5,045 bases of DNA. It comes from Betaproteobacteria bacterium. GTDB lineage: Bacteria; Pseudomonadota; Gammaproteobacteria; Burkholderiales; Burkholderiaceae_A. The notes below the pieces were generated by a model that worked only from the letters and a program-made list of their open reading frames with translations, made no database searches and had not been told where the DNA came from. The stretch is taken from the NCBI GenBank assembly GCA_028139685.1, contig JAOINQ010000042.1:1-5045 (forward strand), read 5' to 3'. A program made the translations under genes and the position numbers. Every line of letters begins with the position of its first letter. Within the stretch, counting starts at the first letter, position 1. Shown here piece after piece: positions 1 through 5,045 of the stretch.

Positions 1-1690
1 TACAGGAGTCTTCCTGCAACTCGAAACCCTGGTCAGCGATTATAAATAATTTGCCCCCGCGAGCCTTGACTTCCTCAAGATTATTTTTCAGTTTATTTAC
101 CAGGTCATCGTTTGGTGCAATAGTAATAATGGGCATGTTTTCATCGATCAGAGCTAGGGGGCCATGCTTTAACTCCCCGGCAGCATAAGCTTCAGCATGA
201 ATATAGCTAATTTCCTTAAGTTTAAGTGCTCCTTCCATGGCAATAGGATAATGAATACCCCGTCCAAGGAACAACACATTTTGCTTACTCTCAAAATATT
301 TGATCCAATTTTTTATACTTAGCTCTTCATTGAGTATCGATGCAACTGCATTAGGCAAATGTCTGAGCTGCTTTAAGAATTTTCGCTCGTCTTGGTTATT
401 TATATGATTTTTCGTTTTAGCGAGCGTAAGCGCAAATACAAATAGGGTTGCAAGTTGTGTTGTAAATGCTTTAGTTGAAGCTACACCAATTTCAGGGCCC
501 GCTCTGGTGATGAACGACAAGTTACATATTCGTGTAAGAGTTGATTCCTGTACATTGCAGATTCCAAGGATCCACTCTAGTCCCAAACTTTTGGCTAACT
601 TTAAAGCAGCAAGTGTATCAGCAGTTTCTCCTGATTGAGAGACTCCAATCATAAGAGTTTTGGTCTTCAGAACGCTTTTTCTATACCTAAACTCACTAGC
701 AATCTCCACGGAAACATGCACTTTAGCCAACTCTTCTATCCAATATTTTGCAACTAATCCGGCATGGTAACTAGTGCCACATGCGATTATAATAAGCTGC
801 TCTACTTCTTCAAAAATTTCTAGTGCATCATTGCCAAAAAGAATAGGGGTTAAAGAGTTTTCATCAAAAAAGTTTTCCAAGGTCATTGCGATAGCGTTTG
901 GTTGTTCATGGATTTCTTTTTGCATGAAGCTAGAATATTCCCCATGTGAAATCTTATCGCCTGCAATATCTAATTTATTAAAATCTCTATTAATTTCGTT
1001 GAGATTCTTATCATATATCGTAAAATCAGCTCCGTTTAAGCAGACTAGTTCTAAATCTTCTATAAATACAATATGCTTCGAAATGCCAGATAAGGAATTA
1101 GGATCAGAGGATAAAAAATATTGATGTCTTCCCCTATCAATACCCAAGACGAGAGAGGAAGAACTCTTTGTACCTGAGATAGTATTAGGATCTTTATCGC
1201 AAATTGCGACTAATGCATAAGCCCCTATTAGTTTTTTTCTAACAGAATTTAAAGCTTCTTTTAAAGAAGAGAATTTTTTTCTCTCTAAGTGAAGCAAATG
1301 TGCAAGGACCTCTGAATCGGTTTGGGATTCAAAAGAATACCCATGTTTTATGAGTTTCGCTTTTAGCTCTTTGTAGTTCTCTATAATTCCATTATGAATT
1401 ACGCAAACTGAAAAACCATCTTTTACGGATAAATGAGGATGTGCATTTAATTCATTTACCTTTCCATGGGTAGCCCATCTTGTATGAGCAATCCCAATAT
1501 TAGAATATTTTGTATCTACAATTTTTTCTAACTCGGAGACCCTTCCTACAGATCTGTATCTTTCTATATTGCTATTTTCAAAGCATGCAAGTCCTGCAGA
1601 ATCGTAACCTCGATATTCTAATTTTTTTAGGCATCCAATTAAATCCTGTACGATATTGCCTTTCTTAATTCCCGCAATAATCCCACACAT
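1..1690 (-). CDS. glmS: Glutamine--fructose-6-phosphate aminotransferase (isomerizing), 3' end outside window
   Basis: GlmS converts fructose-6-phosphate plus glutamine to glucosamine-6-phosphate and glutamate in the cytoplasm, the first committed step towards UDP-GlcNAc. The reading frame is open from an ATG at 1690 to the window edge, giving 563 residues against about 610 in the family. The missing C-terminus should carry the catalytic lysine (K603 in E. coli). The protein starts MCGI, so Met removal exposes the nucleophilic Cys. The glutaminase domain shows HTRWATHG (69-76), HNGIIENY (99-106) and TDSE (124-127). The isomerase half has two SIS domains, with ACGTSYHAG around 303-311, SQSGET at 351-356, VASTKAF at 403-409, EGALKLKEISY from 486 and AGELKHGP at 504-511, whose H509 matches E. 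coli H504. One oddity is that the usually conserved RxGSPL loop reads KSSSSL at 175-180. The start is fixed by the required N-terminal Cys. It lies 3 nt after the glmU stop, in the same frame, so translation is probably coupled. Identification is firm. Confidence 0.97.
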   Translation of the reverse strand, partial: MCGIIAGIKKGNIVQDLIGCLKKLEYRGYDSAGLACFENSNIERYRSVGRVSELEKIVDTKYSNIGIAHTRWATHGKVNELNAHPHLSVKDGFSVCVIHNGIIENYKELKAKLIKHGYSFESQTDSEVLAHLLHLERKKFSSLKEALNSVRKKLIGAYALVAICDKDPNTISGTKSSSSLVLGIDRGRHQYFLSSDPNSLSGISKHIVFIEDLELVCLNGADFTIYDKNLNEINRDFNKLDIAGDKISHGEYSSFMQKEIHEQPNAIAMTLENFFDENSLTPILFGNDALEIFEEVEQLIIIACGTSYHAGLVAKYWIEELAKVHVSVEIASEFRYRKSVLKTKTLMIGVSQSGETADTLAALKLAKSLGLEWILGICNVQESTLTRICNLSFITRAGPEIGVASTKAFTTQLATLFVFALTLAKTKNHINNQDERKFLKQLRHLPNAVASILNEELSIKNWIKYFESKQNVLFLGRGIHYPIAMEGALKLKEISYIHAEAYAAGELKHGPLALIDENMPIITIAPNDDLVNKLKNNLEEVKARGGKLFIIADQGFELQEDSC

Positions 1691-1710
1691 AGTCTAATTT
1701 TTTTTCCAAT
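1688..1710 (-). other. glmU-glmS junction: A8 run, TAG stop, 3-nt spacer, ATG in the same frame
   Basis: Read on the minus strand, glmU ends TGG AAA AAA AAT TAG, followed by ACT and then the glmS ATG. Stop and start are 6 nt apart, so both genes share one reading frame and only the TAG separates them. A run of eight A (1698-1705) sits just before the stop. The only purine block that could serve as a ribosome binding site, GGAA, lies too far from the ATG for typical spacing, so reinitiation after glmU is the likely mode of glmS translation. Confidence 0.85.
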
Positions 1711-3058
1711 TTTTTATGGTAGTCTGCTTTGCACGTCCAACATTTAAGCTCTTGGCCGGAGCATCAATTGTGATGCAACTGCCAGCTCCGATTGTAGCGC
1801 CTTTCTTTATTTTTATTGGAGCTACTAAACTAGTATTAGATCCTACAAAAACATTATCTTCGATCGTAGTTTTGTGTTTATCTTTTCCGTCGTAGTTACA
1901 GGTTATAGCACCAGCTCCGATATTTACATCTTTTCCGATTTCTGCGTCACCGATATAAGATAAGTGGCTCGCCTTAGTGCTACTTCCAATAACGCTATTT
2001 TTTATCTCAACAAAATTGCCAACACGACAATTCTCTCCGACTACTACTCCATTTCTTAATCTGGCAAAAGGCCCAACAGTACTATTCTTTTTTATTTCAC
2101 TTTCTTCGATAACACTAAATGCATCGACTCGAACATTATCCTCGATATTGACGTTTTTAAGAATTGTATAAGGTCCGATTTCTACATTTCTACCAAGGTT
2201 AATTTCTCCGTCAAAAACACATCCCGTGTCAATACTTACATTACCTTTGAAATTGATATCTCCCCGAAGATTAAAATTATTGGGGTCTTTTATTTGCAAC
2301 CCTTTTTCTAAATAGAATTCAATTTTCTTTTGGCTCAATATTATTTCCGCTTCTAATTTCTGTTTAATTGTGTTTACTCCGAGAATTTCCTGAGAATCCT
2401 CAAGTTCCAATGAACTAATTGCAAGGTTATTTTTTACAGCTTTCGCTACTAGGTCGGTAAGATAAAACTCATTTTGTTTGTTGTTTTGTTTTATCTCTTG
2501 GATTAGCCCTTTCAGAACCTTCGTATTTATTAGCATTGGCCCAGCAAATATTTCCATTATCATCTTCTCTTTTGCAGAAGCGTCAGCTTCTTCTCTGATT
2601 GATAAGATTTCCTTCCGATTATTTCTTATAATTCTTCCATAGCCTTTTGGTTTCTCTATTTTTGTGGTTAAGATTCTAAAACATGAGTTTTTTGCAAAAT
2701 TTTTTGCAAATCGCTTCAATGATTGGTTAGAGACGAGAGGAACATCGCCGAATAGGATAAGAGTTGGTTTGTTAATCTTTAAGAAAGGAACCGCGGATTT
2801 CAAAGCGTCACCAGTTCCCAGGGGTTTTTCTTGAATTGCAAACTTTGGTTTAAATTTTGTGCGCGTAAATTGGCGAACTGTATTCTCGATTTCACTCCCA
2901 TTTGGAGGAATAACAACAACAATATTTGACTCCTTAAATGTAGCAACGGCATCAAGCACATGACAGATCATTGGCCTGCCACAAATTTGGTGGAGGACTT
3001 TGGGAAGAGAACTTTTCATTCGTCTTCCTATACCCGCGGCCAATATTACAATATTCAT
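1694..3058 (-). CDS. glmU: Bifunctional UDP-N-acetylglucosamine pyrophosphorylase / glucosamine-1-phosphate N-acetyltransferase
   Basis: GlmU makes UDP-GlcNAc from glucosamine-1-phosphate using acetyl-CoA and UTP, supplying peptidoglycan and lipopolysaccharide synthesis. At 454 residues it is full length (E. coli 456). The N-terminal uridylyltransferase domain has LAAGIGRRM (6-14), PKV (19-21), LGTGDA (80-85), GDVPL with Mg-binding D105, and GVN (227-229). The C-terminal left-handed beta-helix, from about 265 to 430, consists of hexapeptide repeats with a V/I-G/N-x pattern. Acetyltransferase residues matching E. coli R333, K351, H363, Y366, N377 and N386 are visible as R335, K353, H365, Y368, N379 and N388. 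In the GlcNAc-binding part, the usual E-[IV]-N-T-G reads EIFAG (169-173), so the E. coli N169 position is Phe, and EHKDA-like sequence reads EEADA (156-160). The start ATG at 3058 overlaps the symporter TGA in ATGA. No Shine-Dalgarno sequence is evident, which suggests translational coupling. glmS follows directly. Confidence 0.97.
   Translation of the reverse strand: MNIVILAAGIGRRMKSSLPKVLHQICGRPMICHVLDAVATFKESNIVVVIPPNGSEIENTVRQFTRTKFKPKFAIQEKPLGTGDALKSAVPFLKINKPTLILFGDVPLVSNQSLKRFAKNFAKNSCFRILTTKIEKPKGYGRIIRNNRKEILSIREEADASAKEKMIMEIFAGPMLINTKVLKGLIQEIKQNNKQNEFYLTDLVAKAVKNNLAISSLELEDSQEILGVNTIKQKLEAEIILSQKKIEFYLEKGLQIKDPNNFNLRGDINFKGNVSIDTGCVFDGEINLGRNVEIGPYTILKNVNIEDNVRVDAFSVIEESEIKKNSTVGPFARLRNGVVVGENCRVGNFVEIKNSVIGSSTKASHLSYIGDAEIGKDVNIGAGAITCNYDGKDKHKTTIEDNVFVGSNTSLVAPIKIKKGATIGAGSCITIDAPAKSLNVGRAKQTTIKNWKKN
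3055..3058 (-). other. ATGA stop/start overlap between symporter and glmU
   Basis: On the minus strand ATGA contains both the glmU start ATG (3058-3056) and the symporter stop TGA (3057-3055). The upstream sequence GCGTGCGCCA has no recognisable Shine-Dalgarno, consistent with termination-reinitiation coupling and cotranscription. Confidence 0.9.
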
Positions 3059-4467
3059 TGGCGCACGCTTGATTTAGTCAAAAAAACAGACCCCAGAATC
3101 ATTCCGACTATACTCAGAATAAGACCTATTAGTTGAGGTTCTATAGGCAAATTCAACTCTAGTAATTCAAGAGTTAACCAGGATGAGATTCCTAACACTA
3201 TTGCTAACCCTGCACCAGAACTGTTTGCCCGTTTCCAGAACAAGCCTGCAACAAGGGGTGTAAATGCTCCGGCAAGCGTTACTCTATAGGCATTCTCCAC
3301 CATGGTGTGGATTGTGTTATTAGATGAAATTGAGTACAAACATACTATAATAACGAACAAAAATATCGTGATTCGGGTCGCCATCATAAGCTGAGGTGGT
3401 TCGAGCTTTTTACTAAAATAGCTCACGATATTCTGCGTAAATAAAACTGATGGTGCTAACAAGGTTCCCGATGCTGTACTTAATATTACGCTTACGAGAG
3501 AGCCAAAAAAAATAATCTGAAGCCAACTCGACGTATGATTTAAAATTAAATTTGGTAGCACTAGTTGAGAATCAATTTCCATTAATTTGGAGGTTTCGAG
3601 AGGGTCAATGATGAATGAAGTATATGCCAAAAGAAGGGGCACCGAAGCAAAAATCAGGTAGAATATGCCTCCAAAGGTAGTAGCTATGGAAGCAATGCTA
3701 GCATTTTGCGCCGCATTCGCACGCTGAAAAACATCTTGTTGTGGAATAGAACCTAGCGCCATGGTTAAGAAAGCAGCAATCCAAAAAAGGAATTCTAACG
3801 AATCTACAGAAGGTAAGAAAAGCAGTTTCCCATCTAAATCGGCTTTCGCAATGACGGCTCCAATACCTCCAGCAAGACTCGTTGTTTCTGCTGTGGCGAG
3901 CACCAAACCGATAATAATTACGATCATCTGGAGAAATGTTGTTACAGCGATAGACCACATCCCACCAACAATTGTATAACAAAGAACAATAAAAGCACCC
4001 AATAGAATCCCATTTGTATTTGAAATGCTGTCATTAGAAAGTAAGGAAAAAACTAAACCCAACGCAGTTATTTGTGCAGCAATCCACCCTAAATAAGAAA
4101 TAATGATAAGTGTCGAAATTATTAGCTCAATATGACGGTTATACTTTTTCCGAAAATAATCACCCAGGGTGAGCAAGTTCATTCTGTAGAGTTTTTTTGC
4201 GAAAAATAAACCGAAAATGACAAGACAAGCTGCTGCCCCAAATGGATCAGAGGCTAGTCCGATGAGCCCTTCCTCCAAAAACGTGGCCGAAATACCCAGA
4301 ACCGTTTCAGCACCAAACCAAGTTGCAAAAACCATGGCAAAAACTATTAAGAATGGAAGATTTCTACCGGCTCTGATAAAGTCATCAGCAGTTTTTGTTT
4401 TTCTTGAGAAGTACAGTCCTATAAGAACCGACAACAGAATATATAAGAAAATAAAATTAAGCACCAT
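3055..4467 (-). CDS. Sodium:solute symporter (SSS/SLC5-like family), substrate unknown
   Basis: This is an integral inner-membrane transporter of the sodium:solute symporter family (TC 2.A.21), which uses the Na+ gradient to import small solutes such as amino acids, sugars, vitamins or osmolytes. From the ATG at 4467 it has 470 residues and about 13 hydrophobic segments spread over its whole length, the usual size and topology. Family landmarks, numbered from this ATG, are [13 protein letters not shown] after helix 1 (26-38), [12 protein letters not shown] (100-111), the [15 protein letters not shown] stretch from 239, and LSTASGTLL (329-337). The last aligns with the PutP helix carrying Na2-site S340/T341, as S330/T331. 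The substrate cannot be read from sequence. A TTG at 4491 in the same frame would add 8 residues. I prefer the ATG because it begins directly with the first hydrophobic helix, but neither start has a clear ribosome binding site. The gene overlaps the ubiB end and shares ATGA with glmU, so it is a member of this operon rather than a separate unit. Confidence 0.92.
   Translation of the reverse strand: MVLNFIFLYILLSVLIGLYFSRKTKTADDFIRAGRNLPFLIVFAMVFATWFGAETVLGISATFLEEGLIGLASDPFGAAACLVIFGLFFAKKLYRMNLLTLGDYFRKKYNRHIELIISTLIIISYLGWIAAQITALGLVFSLLSNDSISNTNGILLGAFIVLCYTIVGGMWSIAVTTFLQMIVIIIGLVLATAETTSLAGGIGAVIAKADLDGKLLFLPSVDSLEFLFWIAAFLTMALGSIPQQDVFQRANAAQNASIASIATTFGGIFYLIFASVPLLLAYTSFIIDPLETSKLMEIDSQLVLPNLILNHTSSWLQIIFFGSLVSVILSTASGTLLAPSVLFTQNIVSYFSKKLEPPQLMMATRITIFLFVIIVCLYSISSNNTIHTMVENAYRVTLAGAFTPLVAGLFWKRANSSGAGLAIVLGISSWLTLELLELNLPIEPQLIGLILSIVGMILGSVFLTKSSVRQ
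4457..4467 (-). other. ubiB/symporter gene overlap
   Basis: The symporter ATG (4465-4467) lies inside the last codons of ubiB, whose TAA stop is at 4457-4459, giving an 11-nt overlap in a different frame. If the upstream TTG at 4491 were the start, the overlap would be 35 nt. No purine-rich Shine-Dalgarno sequence precedes either candidate, so translation is probably coupled to ubiB. Confidence 0.8.
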
Positions 4468-5045
4468 AATTAAGAAAGATAATAAGGACAATAAAAATAA
4501 GAATTAGCAATAAATAAAAAAAGGTATTTGCCTTAACCCAGTATTTTAAATCTTTATGCAACTCAGAGAGCTCAAAAATTTTCTCTTTTTCTAACTGGTT
4601 ATATTTTTTTAGCTGGTCAACTAATTCAAAACCAAGTTTAGGTATTTTCGGCAATTCTGTAGCCCAGTTTTCCGACTCTTTCAAAATTTGATTTTTAAAC
4701 GCAGAAAACCCAATTTGCTCACTCATCCAGCGTTCTAAAAACGGTTTCGCTGTAACCCATAGGTCTAAATCAGGGTTCAATTGTCTTCCTAAACCTTCAA
4801 TGTTTAACAGAGTCTTCTGTAAGAGTACCAACTGAGGCTGTATTATTACGTTAAACTTTTTTGATGCCTGGAATAGTCTCAGTAAAACTTGCCCGAGAGA
4901 AATTTCTTTTAATGGTTTGTCAAAATATGGCTCGCAAACAGTTCTAATAGCTGATTCTAAAGATTCTACTCGGGTGTTTGCAGGCACCCAACCAGAGTCT
5001 ATATGTAATTGTGCCACTTTCCTGTAATCTCTTCTAAAAAAAGCT
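4457..5045 (-). CDS. ubiB: UbiB-type atypical kinase/ATPase for ubiquinone biosynthesis, 5' part outside window
   Basis: This is the C-terminal part, about 196 residues, of UbiB (ABC1/ADCK/COQ8 family), a membrane-associated protein-kinase-like ATPase needed for aerobic ubiquinone biosynthesis. The frame is open to the window edge. A GTG at 5017 is the Val of the conserved [17 protein letters not shown] block and not a start codon, so the gene continues beyond 5045. Other UbiB hallmarks are [33 protein letters not shown] (near 4780-4840) and [14 protein letters not shown]. The ATP-binding KxGQ and DFG-type motifs would lie upstream and are not visible. The tail ends in one hydrophobic stretch of about 18 residues (4472-4525) followed by NYGA. 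E. coli UbiB has a longer tail usually drawn as two membrane helices, so the anchor here looks shortened. In E. coli ubiB sits in ubiE-ubiJ-ubiB; here its 3' end overlaps a symporter gene. Confidence 0.94.
   Translation of the reverse strand, partial: AFFRRDYRKVAQLHIDSGWVPANTRVESLESAIRTVCEPYFDKPLKEISLGQVLLRLFQASKKFNVIIQPQLVLLQKTLLNIEGLGRQLNPDLDLWVTAKPFLERWMSEQIGFSAFKNQILKESENWATELPKIPKLGFELVDQLKKYNQLEKEKIFELSELHKDLKYWVKANTFFYLLLILIFIVLIIFLNYGA
4472..4525 (-). other. C-terminal transmembrane segment of UbiB
   Basis: About 18 residues, almost all Leu, Ile, Phe and Val, encoded just before the last four codons of ubiB. This is the expected membrane anchor of UbiB. Only one helix-length segment is present. 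It lies immediately upstream of the symporter start, and overlaps it if the TTG at 4491 is used. Confidence 0.75.

Noticed and set aside
774..1124. Plus-strand open frame of 116 codons
   Set aside because: It lies wholly antisense to the conserved glmS frame and its Ser/Lys-rich translation resembles no known protein; it is a shadow of the coding strand.
1698..1705. T8 run as a possible terminator
   Set aside because: On the transcribed minus strand it is an A8 tract, not a U tract, and no stable hairpin precedes it on either strand.
1977..2171. Plus-strand open frame of 64 codons
   Set aside because: It is antisense to the GlmU beta-helix region, whose repeats and catalytic residues are intact; the translation has no recognisable features.
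3761..3979. Plus-strand open frame of 72 codons
   Set aside because: It is antisense to the symporter with no family resemblance.
3698..3982. Minus-strand open frame of 94 codons inside the symporter
   Set aside because: It is an out-of-frame shadow of the symporter, which is continuous across this stretch; the Cys/Arg/Trp-rich translation is typical of an off-frame read.
4217..4507. Plus-strand open frame of 96 codons
   Set aside because: It is antisense to the symporter N-terminal helices and the ubiB end; no recognisable protein.
5015..5017. GTG as the start of a short 186-residue protein
   Set aside because: The frame continues upstream with AFFRRDYRK, which is conserved UbiB sequence, so the GTG is an internal Val codon.

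Overview
The window is coding almost end to end on the minus strand and reads as one tightly packed operon segment. In transcription order, from high to low coordinates, it holds ubiB (3' part only), a sodium:solute symporter, glmU and glmS (last ~45-50 codons missing). There are no intergenic gaps. ubiB overlaps the symporter start by 11 nt or more, the symporter and glmU share an ATGA stop/start, and glmU and glmS are separated by 3 nt. No RNA gene, mobile element, CRISPR array, terminator or convincing promoter was seen, and no plus-strand gene can be supported.

Organism: UbiB points to a ubiquinone-making proteobacterium. The UbiB C-terminal half, GlmS and the glmU-glmS order all resemble Gammaproteobacteria. 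The DNA is AT-rich with many A/T homopolymers and Lys/Asn/Ile-rich proteins. Together with the overlapping genes, this suggests a compact, low-GC gammaproteobacterium, possibly a streamlined aquatic lineage or a host-associated one. That placement is inference.

Layout: 4457-5045 is the end of the UbiB kinase-like protein and its membrane anchor, which serves ubiquinone biosynthesis. 3055-4467 (or to 4491) is an SSS-family Na+-coupled transporter of unknown substrate. 1694-3058 is the bifunctional GlmU. 1-1690 is GlmS.

GlmS makes glucosamine-6-phosphate from fructose-6-phosphate and glutamine. GlmM, not in this window, isomerises it to glucosamine-1-phosphate. GlmU acetylates and uridylates that to UDP-GlcNAc, the precursor of peptidoglycan and lipopolysaccharide. 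UbiB and the symporter have no obvious metabolic tie to this pathway, so the grouping may reflect genome compaction.

Nothing here looks like an undescribed system. The points most worth checking are an unusual residue at the GlcNAc-binding position of GlmU, a degenerate conserved loop in the GlmS glutaminase domain, and the in-frame glmU-stop-glmS junction.
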